A stretch of 39,647 nt of DNA, from positions 1 to 39,647 of the forward strand of contig CAUWLL010000026.1 of assembly GCA_963559605.1 (NCBI GenBank), in the 5' to 3' direction. The translations under genes and the position numbers were made by a program. The notes beneath the pieces are model-generated. The model saw nothing but the letters and a program-made list of their open reading frames with translations, did no database searches and was not told where the DNA came from. Origin of the DNA: Dorea_D sp963559605 (GTDB lineage: Bacteria; Bacillota; Clostridia; Lachnospirales; Lachnospiraceae). Of this stretch, positions 8,221 to 16,699 are shown in pieces (the first letter of the stretch is position 1; each line of letters starts with the position of its first letter).

Positions 8221-9084
8221 ATGAGCGATTATGTAATTACAGTAAACAGTACGGTAGACCTTCCAAAGGAATGGGTGGAAGAGAAAGGAATACCGGTATT
8301 TTCCCTCAGATATACCATTGACGGCGAGACATATGAGGATAGAAATGGATTATCGTCCAAAGAATTTTTTCAGAAATTAAGAGAAGGTAAGATGGCCGTT
8401 ACCTCCCAGATTAACCCAGACGAGGCAAGAGAGAAGCTGGAACCGTTTTTGAAGGAAGGAAAAGATATTCTTCATCTGGGATTTTCTTCCGGTCTGAGCG
8501 GAACATATAACAGTATGCGGCTTGCGGCAGAGGAGCTGTCCGAAGAATATCCAGAGCGAAAGGTGATCATTATTGACACTTTGTGTGCCTGTATGGGAGA
8601 GGGATTGCTTCTTTATTATGCACGGAAGAAAAAAGAAGAAGGTATGTCTATAGAAGAACTGGCAAAATGGGTAGAGGAAAACAAACTGCATGCCTGCCAT
8701 AATGTAACAGTGGATGATCTGAACCATTTACAGAGAGGCGGACGAGTGTCTAAAACCGCTGCGGTTCTTGGAACTATGGTTCAGATTAAGCCGGTGATCC
8801 ATGTGGACAATAACGGAACACTTCAGGTTATCGGAAAAGAGCGCGGACGTAAGAAGTCTATCAATAAGATCCTGAATATGGCAGTAGAACAGGCAAAGGG
8901 CTGGGATAACGAGGTTGTGATGATCACACACGGAGACTGTATAGAAGATGCAGAGTATCTGGCAGGTCTTGTCCGTGAAAAGATGGGAGTTGACAACATT
9001 CTTATTAATAATATCGGTACGGTCATCGGAAGTCATACAGGTCCGGGAGTTCTGGCGATCTTTTGTATGGGAGAGAAACGTTAG
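8221..9084 (+). CDS. DegV family fatty-acid-binding protein
   Basis: A 287-residue cytoplasmic protein of the DegV family. Characterised members bind a fatty acid and act as FakB subunits presenting it to the FakA kinase. Family motifs include ITVNSTVDLP at the N-terminus, VTSQINPDE, LGFSSGLSGTYNS (contacts the carboxylate in FakB structures), RGGRVSKTAA and the C-terminal IGSHTGPGVLAIF. Length is typical. No fakA gene is in the window. The next gene starts shortly after and is probably co-transcribed. Confidence 0.92.
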   Translation: MSDYVITVNSTVDLPKEWVEEKGIPVFSLRYTIDGETYEDRNGLSSKEFFQKLREGKMAVTSQINPDEAREKLEPFLKEGKDILHLGFSSGLSGTYNSMRLAAEELSEEYPERKVIIIDTLCACMGEGLLLYYARKKKEEGMSIEELAKWVEENKLHACHNVTVDDLNHLQRGGRVSKTAAVLGTMVQIKPVIHVDNNGTLQVIGKERGRKKSINKILNMAVEQAKGWDNEVVMITHGDCIEDAEYLAGLVREKMGVDNILINNIGTVIGSHTGPGVLAIFCMGEKR

Positions 9085-9128
9085 CCGAAAGAAGGAAAGC
9101 TACAAAGGTAAGAAAAGAGGCGTGGAAA

Positions 9129-9794
9129 TTGAAGCATTTGGTAATTGACGAAGCGATGAAAGAGCTGTGGCAGGCAACGAGAGTCGGGTGCCTGCAGTAT
9201 AAGGTGAAGGTGGAACAGAAAAATGAAGAGATGTGGAAATATCTGAAAAAAGATATTTTCAAAAAAGTGAAAGACGACATCTTCGACTATGGAGTTAATG
9301 ACATTCCGAACATTAAGGAATCCAGAATGGCATACAAGGCGTTTGGGAAAGATCCCAGCAGATACCGGGTATCTTCGGAGGCTTTGATTCGTAGGATTGG
9401 ACAGGGAAAGGGGCTGTACGAAGTCAATACAGTAGTGGATGTGAACAATCTGATTTCTATTGAATCCGGGTTCTCTGTAGGCTCTTATGACACGGCAAAC
9501 ATAGAAGAAGAACTTGTTTTCCGTGTAGGAAAAGAAGGAGAGACTTATAAGGGCATCGGGAAGGAAGAGATCAATATCGAATTTCTTCCGGTGCTGGCAG
9601 ATGAAAAGGGAGCGATCGGAAGTTCCACCAGTGACTCGGAGCGCGCCATGATCACGGCAGAGGCAAAAGAGGTATTGACTTTGATCTATTCTTTTTCTGA
9701 TAACAAAGATTTGGAGAAGGCATTAAAAAATGCTGAGAAATACTTAGAGCAGTACGCGGGAGCGTCGGAGATCACAAGCTGGATCGTAAAATAA
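9129..9794 (+). CDS. B3/4 domain protein (PheRS beta-like editing fold)
   Basis: This protein carries the B3/B4 domain known from the editing module of phenylalanyl-tRNA synthetase beta chain; free-standing members may act on misacylated tRNAs, but function here is unproven. Support comes from KESRMAYKAFGKDPSRYRVSSEALIRRI, then NTVVDVNNLISIESG, and the final SDSERAMI segment, all typical of the family. The frame is open from an ATG at 9063 inside the DegV gene, but that start has no ribosome-binding site. TTG 9129 follows GAGG by eight bases and gives an N-terminus MKHLVIDEAMKEL of natural length (221 aa). The start is therefore uncertain. Confidence 0.82.
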   Translation: MKHLVIDEAMKELWQATRVGCLQYKVKVEQKNEEMWKYLKKDIFKKVKDDIFDYGVNDIPNIKESRMAYKAFGKDPSRYRVSSEALIRRIGQGKGLYEVNTVVDVNNLISIESGFSVGSYDTANIEEELVFRVGKEGETYKGIGKEEINIEFLPVLADEKGAIGSSTSDSERAMITAEAKEVLTLIYSFSDNKDLEKALKNAEKYLEQYAGASEITSWIVK

Positions 9795-9806
9795 GGACAA
9801 GGTATA

Positions 9807-9846
9807 AAAGCACCGGAGATGATAGAAATATCAAAGCCGGTGCTTT
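9807..9846. terminator. Bidirectional terminator
   Basis: AAAGCACCGG (9807-9816) pairs with CCGGTGCTTT (9837-9846) across a 20-base loop. It separates two convergent genes and can serve both. Confidence 0.75.
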
Positions 9847-9865
9847 CGTTATATCTGGTTTTAAA

Positions 9866-11224
9866 TTAGAGTTTGATAATACCAAGTCCGTTTAATACTG
9901 AGCTTACAAGAATTGCTATCAGGAAAATCGGAGCAACCCATTTGATCATCACTGTGAACAGTTTTTCTCCAACGAATTTTCCGTCGGTAGTTTTTACTTC
10001 GTCTGCAATTGTAGAAGGTTTGATTACAAATCCGACGAAGATACAGGTAAAGAATGCTACGATCGGCATCAGTACACTGTTGCTGAGGAAGTCCATAATA
10101 TCCAGAATAGATAAGCCCATCCAAGAAATGAAACTTAACGGACCGAATCCCAAAGAGGAAGGGATACCCATCAGCAGTGCAAGTACTGTGACAAAGAGAC
10201 AGGTAGTTTTGCGTTCCCAGTGGAATTTATCACGGAAGATAGATACGATCGTTTCCATCAGTGAGATTGCGGAGGTTAAAGCCGCAAACAATACCATTAA
10301 GAAGAACGCAGCGCCAATAACACCGCCCAGTCTCATGCTTGCAAATACTTTCGGAAGTGTCATAAACATAAGTCCAGGACCGGAGCTTAACATAGAGCGG
10401 TCTCCGCCTGAGAAAGCAAACACAGCAGGGATGATCATAAGACCTGCCAGAAAAGCAATACTTGTATCGAAGATCTCGATCTGTCTTACAGAGCTTTCCA
10501 GATTGTTGTCTTTCTTCATATAAGAACCGTAAGTTACCATAATACCCATAGCCAGAGACATAGAATAGAAGAGCTGTCCCATAGCTGCAAGGATTGTTTT
10601 TACCGATACGTCTGACATATGTGGTTTGATATAGTAGACAAAGCCCTCCATAGCGCCTTCAAGGGTAAGTCCATAAATCGCGATGAAGATGGTTAATACG
10701 ACAAGGATTGGCATCATAACTTTGCTGACTCTCTCGATACCCTGCTGTACGCCGCATAATACAACGAGAGCGGTAGCGGCTATGAAAAGTGCAAACCATC
10801 CGAGTGGTTCAAACGTACTGCCGATAAAGTTATTAAAATAAGTATCTGTTGCTGTCTCCTGTACGCCGCCGGTGACGAATGCAGCCAGATATTTGGTTAC
10901 CCATCCGCCGATGACAGAATAGTAAGGGAAGATGATGATCGGTACTGCCGCCGCAAGTACGCCAAGGAAACCAAAGCGTTTGTCCAGTGACTTGAATGCG
11001 CCGATGGCGCTAAGTCCTGTTTTACGTCCGATGGCGATCTCGGCTATCATAAGAGTAAAACCGAAGGTGACTGCTAAGATGAGGTAAATAAGTAAAAAAG
11101 TACCTCCTCCATATTGTGCTGCAAGGTAAGGGAATCTCCAGATATTTCCCAGACCTACCGCGGAACCAGAAGCTGCAAGAACGAATCCCAGCTTGCTGGA
11201 AAAACTACTTCTCTTTTGTTGCAT
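9866..11224 (-). CDS. Sodium-dependent transporter, NSS/SNF family
   Basis: A 452-residue membrane protein of the neurotransmitter:sodium symporter family (LeuT-like), which imports amino acids or related molecules with sodium. The hallmark first helix SAVGLGNIWRFPYLAAQYGG is intact, which lines the Na+ and substrate sites. About eleven to twelve helices are visible. The chain ends soon after helix 11-12, as in short bacterial members. The start ATG (11222-11224) follows AGGAGGA on the minus strand. Substrate cannot be told from the sequence. Confidence 0.92.
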   Translation of the reverse strand: MQQKRSSFSSKLGFVLAASGSAVGLGNIWRFPYLAAQYGGGTFLLIYLILAVTFGFTLMIAEIAIGRKTGLSAIGAFKSLDKRFGFLGVLAAAVPIIIFPYYSVIGGWVTKYLAAFVTGGVQETATDTYFNNFIGSTFEPLGWFALFIAATALVVLCGVQQGIERVSKVMMPILVVLTIFIAIYGLTLEGAMEGFVYYIKPHMSDVSVKTILAAMGQLFYSMSLAMGIMVTYGSYMKKDNNLESSVRQIEIFDTSIAFLAGLMIIPAVFAFSGGDRSMLSSGPGLMFMTLPKVFASMRLGGVIGAAFFLMVLFAALTSAISLMETIVSIFRDKFHWERKTTCLFVTVLALLMGIPSSLGFGPLSFISWMGLSILDIMDFLSNSVLMPIVAFFTCIFVGFVIKPSTIADEVKTTDGKFVGEKLFTVMIKWVAPIFLIAILVSSVLNGLGIIKL

Positions 11225-11460
11225 AGAAAATCCTCCTCAATTTTTAATTACTACATTCCTTTTGACGTTCATTCATGTTAAAGTATATATAGCATCGAAT
11301 GTGATTATTATGACATGAAAATTAAGAAATAGCAAGAAAAACAGAGTGGATTCTAAAAAAATAAATGAAAAATTTTCGGAGAAAAAAATCAGAAAGATAT
11401 TTAGAAAAAATTTAGAAAAATCTTTAGAAAAATATTTAGAAAAATATATGCAAATAATTG
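11225..11460. other. Intergenic region with phased A-tracts upstream of the infC promoter
   Basis: This divergent region is very AT-rich. From 11400 to 11446 the unit TTTAGAAAAA(T) is repeated four times with an 11-12 base period, ending 14 bases before the -35 box. Such phased A-tracts normally bend DNA and can act as an UP-like element for the downstream ribosomal operon. The bend and its effect are inferred. Confidence 0.6.
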
Positions 11461-11489
11461 TTGACAGTATGGGAGATGTATGATACATT
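11461..11489 (+). promoter_or_regulatory. Promoter of the infC-rpmI-rplT operon
   Basis: A perfect TTGACA at 11461-11466 and TACATT at 11484-11489 are 17 bases apart, immediately after the A-tract array. Confidence 0.75.
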
Positions 11490-11499
11490 ATAACTTGTG

Positions 11500-11646
11500 A
11501 AAAATAAAAGCAAAGCAGAGTATCCACTCTCACCGTAGCGCAATGGGGCGACTAATGGTTAATATTTGAAAAGAATTTTCTGATATGATGGGAAAGTTTT
11601 TGTGTAGATATGTAAGTGGATAGTCTGGGACTATTCACTTATTTTT
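11500..11646 (+). promoter_or_regulatory. L20-type attenuator leader
   Basis: The leader can fold in two exclusive ways. Either TATCCACT (11521-11528) pairs exactly with AGTGGATA (11615-11622), or AGTGGATAGTC (11615-11625) pairs with GACTATTCACT (11629-11639) to form a terminator followed by TATTTTTA. This matches the known L20 leader of Firmicutes, where ribosomal protein L20 represses its own operon by transcription attenuation. The long-range pairing was found by eye. Confidence 0.8.
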
Positions 11647-11665
11647 ATGATGGGGGTGCAGAAAC

Positions 11666-12172
11666 ATTAGCGATTTAATGATCAACGAGCAAATCAGAGA
11701 CAAAGAAGTTCGTGTAGTAAGCGAGAGCGGAGAGCAGCTTGGTATCATGTCGTCCAGAGATGCCATGAAGCTTGCCAGAGAAGCAGAGCTTGATCTGGTA
11801 AAGATTGCGCCGAAGGCACAGCCGCCGGTATGCAAGATTATTGATTACGGAAAGTACAAATACGAGCTTGCGAGAAAAGAAAAAGAAGCCAAGAAAAAAC
11901 AGAAAACAGTAGAAGTGAAAGAAGTTCGTCTTTCACCGAACATCGACACGAACGATCTTAACACAAAGATGAACAATGCAAAGAAGTTCATCACAAAAGG
12001 AAATAAAGTAAAGGTTACTCTGCGATTCCGAGGCCGTGAGATGGCGCATATGCAGCAGAGCAAACATATTCTGGATGATTTTGCCGAGATGCTTGCTGAT
12101 GTTGCTGTGATCGAAAAGCCGGCGAAACAGGAAGGCAGAAGTATGAGCATGGTTTTAACTGAAAAACGTTAA
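11666..12172 (+). CDS. infC: Translation initiation factor IF-3, AUU start
   Basis: IF-3 binds the 30S subunit and proofreads start-codon choice. The protein contains MINEQIRDKEVRVV, LDLVKIAPKAQPPVCKIIDYGKYKYE and the C-terminal KVTLRFRGREMAH segment of the family. The first ATG (11678) has no suitable ribosome-binding site. An in-frame ATT at 11666 lies seven bases after GGGGGTG and extends the protein by ISDL, giving 168 residues. An AUU start in infC is a conserved device: IF-3 rejects non-AUG starts and so represses its own translation. It is the first gene of the IF-3/L35/L20 operon. Confidence 0.93.
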   Translation: MSDLMINEQIRDKEVRVVSESGEQLGIMSSRDAMKLAREAELDLVKIAPKAQPPVCKIIDYGKYKYELARKEKEAKKKQKTVEVKEVRLSPNIDTNDLNTKMNNAKKFITKGNKVKVTLRFRGREMAHMQQSKHILDDFAEMLADVAVIEKPAKQEGRSMSMVLTEKR

Positions 12173-12207
12173 AAATATTATTTACAAATCTAAGGAGGAA
12201 TATTATC

Positions 12208-12405
12208 ATGCCAAAAATCAAAACAAATAGAGCTGCTGCAAAGCGCTTCAAAAAAACAGGTACAGGACAGTTAAAAAGAAACAAAGCTTATAAGAGCCAT
12301 ATCTTAACTAAGAAGTCTACAAAGAGAAAAAGAAATCTTAGAAAATCTATCATTACTGATGCAAGTAATGTAAAGAACATGAAGAAAGTATTACCATATC
12401 TGTAA
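12208..12405 (+). CDS. rpmI: Large ribosomal subunit protein bL35
   Basis: A 65-residue, highly basic protein beginning MPKIKTNRAAAKRFKKTGTG, the standard L35 N-terminus. It follows infC by 35 bases, with AAGGAGG before the ATG, and precedes rplT, the usual order in bacteria. It is a structural component of the 50S subunit. Confidence 0.97.
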   Translation: MPKIKTNRAAAKRFKKTGTGQLKRNKAYKSHILTKKSTKRKRNLRKSIITDASNVKNMKKVLPYL

Positions 12406-12438
12406 GAGATTGGCAAAGTATTGAAGGAGGAATAAGAC

Positions 12439-12795
12439 ATGGCAAGAATTAAAGGCGGAATGAACGCCAGAAAAAAACATAACAGAACATTAAAATTAGC
12501 AAAAGGATATAGAGGAGCACGTTCTAAACAGTACAGAGTTGCAAAACAGTCTGTTATGAGAGCTCTTACATCTGCATACGCAGGAAGAAAAGAGCGTAAA
12601 CGTCAGATGCGTCAGTTATGGATCGCACGTATCAACGCTGCAGCAAGAATGAATGGACTTTCTTACAGCAAGCTGATGCACGGATTAAAACTGGCTGACA
12701 TCGAGATTAACAGAAAGATGTTAGCTGAGATGGCAGTAAACGATGCAGAGGGATTTGCTGCACTTGCTGAAGCTGCAAAAGCTAAATTAGCATAA
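12439..12795 (+). CDS. rplT: Large ribosomal subunit protein bL20
   Basis: A 118-residue protein beginning MARIKGGMNARKKHNRTLKL, with the family segment AKGYRGARSKQYRVAKQSVMRA. L20 helps early 50S assembly by binding 23S rRNA and, in Firmicutes, is the repressor that acts on the leader of this same operon (see 11500-11646). AAGGAGG precedes the ATG, and a terminator follows the stop. Confidence 0.97.
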   Translation: MARIKGGMNARKKHNRTLKLAKGYRGARSKQYRVAKQSVMRALTSAYAGRKERKRQMRQLWIARINAAARMNGLSYSKLMHGLKLADIEINRKMLAEMAVNDAEGFAALAEAAKAKLA

Positions 12796-12810
12796 ATAAT
12801 ATGAGAGAGG

Positions 12811-12838
12811 GTCCCGGGTGTTACCAGGGACTTTTTTA
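12811..12838 (+). terminator. Terminator of infC-rpmI-rplT
   Basis: GTCCCGG pairs with CCAGGGAC (one bulged A) between 12811 and 12831, followed by TTTTTT. Confidence 0.88.
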
Positions 12839-12902
12839 TATACTAGGAAATTACTATGTAATGTTCCTGTTACATAAAAAGCGCTCGGCGCGAAGATATG
12901 AC

Positions 12903-12953
12903 ATGTCGCAAGCGACCGCGCTCGGCGCGAGAATGTGCCAAGGCACATTCTTT
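12903..12953. repeat. Three-hairpin dispersed repeat, copy 2
   Basis: This copy matches 3144-3194 except for two to three bases in the loop of the third hairpin (CCAAGG instead of CCATAG). A partial extra copy of the middle element, GCGCTCGGCGCGA, lies just before it at about 12881-12893. It lies upstream of the ABC exporter ribosome-binding site, so like copy 1 it is in a gene leader. Confidence 0.8.
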
Positions 12954-12987
12954 CTTTCGATATAAAAAACTCAAGGAGGGGGAATCT

Positions 12988-14790
12988 GTGAGAAAGGGAA
13001 ACAGAAAATTAAAATTAGTCGCACGGTTTTTCACAGGCGCAAAGAAATATTTTGCACTGGCTGTCGGTGCGTCTTTTGTGACAACCGTATTCAATTCTCT
13101 GACGCCGCAGATTTTCCGGTTTACCATTGATTCCGTGCTGGGAGAGGGGAAATACCCATATCTGTCCGAACATTTGTGGATGATGGCGCTGGTGTTGATC
13201 GGAACGGCTGTTTTATCCGGTGTATCTATGTATGTAAGCCGGGCAAATACAGCTATGGCAGGGGAAAGTTTTGCCAAAAACCTAAGAGATGAGTTGTTTG
13301 TCCATGTACAGAAACTGCCCATGGAATGGCACGATAAGAACCAGACGGGAGATATTATCCAGCGCTGTACGTCCGATGTGGAGGTCATACGTAACTTTGT
13401 GGTGACACAGCTTTTGGAAGTCTTCCGAACGGTGTTTCTGGTGGCCGTATCTTTTGCCATGATGTTGTCTATGAACCGGAAATTATCCCTCGTGGTTGTT
13501 GCATTTGTTCCGGTTGTTATTTTGTATTCGGCAGTTTTTTACCGCCTTATAGCCAGAAGATTTACCGATGCAGATGAGGCGGAAGGCGAATTGTCCACAG
13601 TCGTTCAAGAGAATGTCACGGGAGTACGTGTCGTTCGTGCATTTGGTCGTGAGAAATTCGAGATGGAGAGATTTCAGGAGAAAAATGATGCTTTTGCGAA
13701 GCTCTGGATCAAACTCGGAACCTTATCCGGTTTGTACTGGGGAGTAGGGGATCTGATCACCGGATTACAGGTAGTGACGGTCATTGTTGTGGGTGCGTTG
13801 GAAGCGGTGTACGGACAGCTGAGTGTGGGAGAGTTTGTAGCCTTTGCTTCCTATAATACGGCATTGGTATGGCCCATCCGAGGACTTGGCCGTATCTTGT
13901 CGGATATGAGTAAGGCAGGGGTATCTTTCGACCGTGTGGATTATATTATCCGGGGTGAGGAAGAAGAGTACGCAAAGGACAGTATCCTTCAAAGGGCATC
14001 TGAGAGGAAAGAGGGTGCGCCCGGCATCCGGTTTTCCCATGTGAATTTCTCTTATGAGAAGGGGCAGGAGATATTGTCTGACGTCTCTTTTGAGGTTCCC
14101 GGGGGAACGACCTTTGGCATCTTGGGCGGAACAGGAAGTGGGAAATCTACGATTGTCCAGTTGCTGACAAGATTTTATGAACCGGAGGCGGGAAACGGAG
14201 AGATTTTCATTGGCGGAAAGAATGTCCGGGAGATTCCTCTGGAGGTGTTGCGGAAAAACGTAGGAATGGTGCTCCAGGAGCCGTTTCTCTATTCGAGGAC
14301 CATTCGGGAAAATATAGCGATTTCCAGACCGGATGCTTCGTTTGAAGAAATACGGGAGGCGGCAAAGATTGCCTGCATTGACGAGGCGATCATGAACTTC
14401 CCGGACGGCTATGATACGCTGGTAGGAGAGCGGGGAGTTACCCTTTCCGGAGGGCAGAGACAACGAGTGGCAATTGCCCGGATGCTTCTCCAAAAAGCGC
14501 CTATTATGGTATTTGACGACTCCTTATCTGCTGTGGATTCGCAGACGGATTCTCTGATCCGAAAAGCATTGAAAGAGCATATGAAAGATGCGACGGTGCT
14601 CCTCATTTCTCACAGGATCACAACTTTGATGGGAGCGTCTGAGATTCTGGTTTTGCATCAGGGGCGCGTGGCAGAGAGGGGAAGTCACAAGGAACTGATC
14701 GAACGAGACGGCATTTACAAACAGATTTATGAGATCCAGATGAGTCATGACGACAGAAGGCAGGTGAAGAAGAATCATGGCAGCGTATGA
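12988..14790 (+). CDS. ABC exporter half-transporter with degenerate ATP site (subunit 1)
   Basis: A 600-residue half-transporter: six membrane helices in the first 320 residues, then an ATPase domain with GGTGSGKST (Walker A), LSGGQRQR (signature) and Walker B MVFDDS. The catalytic Glu after Walker B is Asp here, while the partner gene has Glu, so this subunit supplies the degenerate site of a heterodimer of the TM287/288 or BmrCD kind. GTG 12988 is chosen because AAGGAGGGGG precedes it; the longer open frame would run through the repeat. It overlaps the next gene by 14 bases. Substrate is unknown; drugs, lipids or peptides are possible. Confidence 0.9.
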   Translation: MRKGNRKLKLVARFFTGAKKYFALAVGASFVTTVFNSLTPQIFRFTIDSVLGEGKYPYLSEHLWMMALVLIGTAVLSGVSMYVSRANTAMAGESFAKNLRDELFVHVQKLPMEWHDKNQTGDIIQRCTSDVEVIRNFVVTQLLEVFRTVFLVAVSFAMMLSMNRKLSLVVVAFVPVVILYSAVFYRLIARRFTDADEAEGELSTVVQENVTGVRVVRAFGREKFEMERFQEKNDAFAKLWIKLGTLSGLYWGVGDLITGLQVVTVIVVGALEAVYGQLSVGEFVAFASYNTALVWPIRGLGRILSDMSKAGVSFDRVDYIIRGEEEEYAKDSILQRASERKEGAPGIRFSHVNFSYEKGQEILSDVSFEVPGGTTFGILGGTGSGKSTIVQLLTRFYEPEAGNGEIFIGGKNVREIPLEVLRKNVGMVLQEPFLYSRTIRENIAISRPDASFEEIREAAKIACIDEAIMNFPDGYDTLVGERGVTLSGGQRQRVAIARMLLQKAPIMVFDDSLSAVDSQTDSLIRKALKEHMKDATVLLISHRITTLMGASEILVLHQGRVAERGSHKELIERDGIYKQIYEIQMSHDDRRQVKKNHGSV

Positions 14791-16612
14791 AGAGCAGGAA
14801 TATAAGAAGCCTTTTCAAATAAAAGTATGGGCGAAGATGCTTCCGTTTTTTAAACCTTATAAGAAATATTTTATTATCACTATGGGATTAAATATTCTGC
14901 TTGCAGGTGTGGATGTATTGGTGCCACTGTTTCAGAGTTATGCCATCGATCATTTTATCGTGCCGGATACGGCAGACGGTATCTGGTTTTTCGTGCTTGC
15001 CTATACGGGGGTGATCATTGGGCAGACCGTCAGTGTGTACTGGTCGGTCCGTGCGGCGACAACGATAGAAATGAGCGTGGGGAAGGATTTGAAATGGGCG
15101 CAGTTCGAGCATTTACAGACCTTGTCGTTTTCTTATTATAATACGACTCCGGTGGGGTATATCCATGCCAGAGTGATGAGTGATACGCTGAAGATCGCCG
15201 GTATGATCGCCTGGGGACTGGTGGATATGTTCTGGGCGTTCCTGTATGTAGTCAGTGTGTTTGTGATCATGTTTGTGTTAAATGTAAAGTTAGCGCTGAT
15301 CCTTCTTCTGGTCGTACCTTGTATTGCAGTGATCACAGGGATTTTCCAGAATAGGATCTTGAACTGGAACCGGAAGGTAAGGAGGATCAATTCGCAGATC
15401 ACCGGTGCATATAATGAGGGGATCACAGGCGTAAAGACATCTAAGAGTATGGTCATAGAAAAGGATAATGAGAAAGCGTTTGCTGCAAAAACGTCGGACA
15501 TGCGTTTGGCAGCCTGCCGGTCGGCGAAGCTGAATGCGGTATATATTCCGACTATTTTATTCTTTGGTTCTGCGGCGGCTGCATTCGTTTTGTACCGGGG
15601 AGGATATATGGTGCAGGAAGAAGCGCTCCGGCTGGGGACGCTGTCGGTGTTTATTTCTTATGCGGTTGTTATCTTTGAGCCGATCCAACAGCTTGCAAGA
15701 CTGCTGGCAGAGCTGATCTCCTGTCAGGCGAACATTGAGCGTGTGATGGATCTTCTGGAACAGGAGCCAAATGTGACAGACCGCCCGGAGGTGACAGAGA
15801 AGTACGGGGATAATTTTCATCCGAAAAAAGAAAACTGGGAAAAAATCCGGGGAGATATTGTGTTTGAGGATGTGTCTTTTAGGTATCCCGATGGAAAAGA
15901 GTATGTGCTGGAACATTTTAACCTGCATATCCCTGCGGGTATGAATGTTGCGATCGTGGGGGAAACAGGAGCCGGGAAGTCCACGCTTGTAAACCTTGTA
16001 GGGCGCTTTTTTGAGCCGACGAAAGGTCGGATCCTCATTGACGGCGTGGACTATCGGGAGCGGTCTCAGTTATGGCTTCACAGCCAGATGGGATATGTGC
16101 TGCAAAATCCACATTTGTTTTCAGGAACTGTACGGGAAAATATCCGTTATGGACGGCTTTCGGCTACAGATGAGGAGGTTGAGGAGGCAGCCAGACAAGT
16201 TTCGGCAGATGTGGTGGCAGAGCGCTTAAAAGACGGTTACGACAGCGACGTTGGCGAAAGCGGAGGTAATCTGTCTGTGGGAGAGAAACAGCTCATTTCT
16301 TTTGCAAGAGCGATTTTGGCAAACCCGGCGATCTTTGTATTGGATGAGGCAACGTCCTCCATCGATACTGCCACAGAGCAGCTCATCCAGCAGGCAACGC
16401 AGAAGCTGTTGAAAGGGCATACTTCTTTTATAATCGCACATCGATTATCTACGATCCGAAATGCAGATTTGATCTTGGTGGTGAAAGACGGAAAGATTAT
16501 TGAGAGGGGCACTCATGGGGAGCTTCTGGACGAAAACGGATATTATCATGACTTGTATTATAAGCAGTTCGAGGAAGAGTCTGCAATGCAGGTATTCGAG
16601 GCATATGAATAA
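14777..16612 (+). CDS. ABC exporter half-transporter (subunit 2)
   Basis: A 611-residue partner of the preceding protein, with six membrane helices and an ATPase domain. Walker A GETGAGKST and Walker B FVLDEATSSID are canonical with the catalytic Glu. Its signature is LSVGEKQ rather than LSGGQ; in a heterodimer that signature faces the degenerate site of subunit 1, so the pair is consistently asymmetric. The ATG lies inside the end of the upstream gene, so translation is probably coupled. Confidence 0.92.
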   Translation: MAAYEEQEYKKPFQIKVWAKMLPFFKPYKKYFIITMGLNILLAGVDVLVPLFQSYAIDHFIVPDTADGIWFFVLAYTGVIIGQTVSVYWSVRAATTIEMSVGKDLKWAQFEHLQTLSFSYYNTTPVGYIHARVMSDTLKIAGMIAWGLVDMFWAFLYVVSVFVIMFVLNVKLALILLLVVPCIAVITGIFQNRILNWNRKVRRINSQITGAYNEGITGVKTSKSMVIEKDNEKAFAAKTSDMRLAACRSAKLNAVYIPTILFFGSAAAAFVLYRGGYMVQEEALRLGTLSVFISYAVVIFEPIQQLARLLAELISCQANIERVMDLLEQEPNVTDRPEVTEKYGDNFHPKKENWEKIRGDIVFEDVSFRYPDGKEYVLEHFNLHIPAGMNVAIVGETGAGKSTLVNLVGRFFEPTKGRILIDGVDYRERSQLWLHSQMGYVLQNPHLFSGTVRENIRYGRLSATDEEVEEAARQVSADVVAERLKDGYDSDVGESGGNLSVGEKQLISFARAILANPAIFVLDEATSSIDTATEQLIQQATQKLLKGHTSFIIAHRLSTIRNADLILVVKDGKIIERGTHGELLDENGYYHDLYYKQFEEESAMQVFEAYE

Positions 16613-16628
16613 AGAAATGGAAACAGAG

Positions 16629-16653
16629 AAGAGCCGGCAAAGCGCCGGCTCTT
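16629..16653. terminator. Hairpin between convergent genes
   Basis: AAGAGCCGGC (16629-16638) pairs perfectly with GCCGGCTCTT (16644-16653). There is no good T-tract on either strand, so it may be a weak terminator shared by the exporter genes and the minus-strand gene at 16700. Confidence 0.55.
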
Positions 16654-16699
16654 CGGAATATCGGGGTTCATTTTCAATCGGAGGAATGAAAATACTATA

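Noticed and set aside
9010..9128. B3/4 gene starting at ATG 9063 inside degV
   Set aside because: There is no ribosome-binding site, and the added residues (YGRETLAERRKATKV) do not resemble the family. TTG 9129 is better supported.
12879..12953. CRISPR-like repeat cluster
   Set aside because: The repeated blocks are internal palindromes of a dispersed repeat, without spacers or cas genes nearby.
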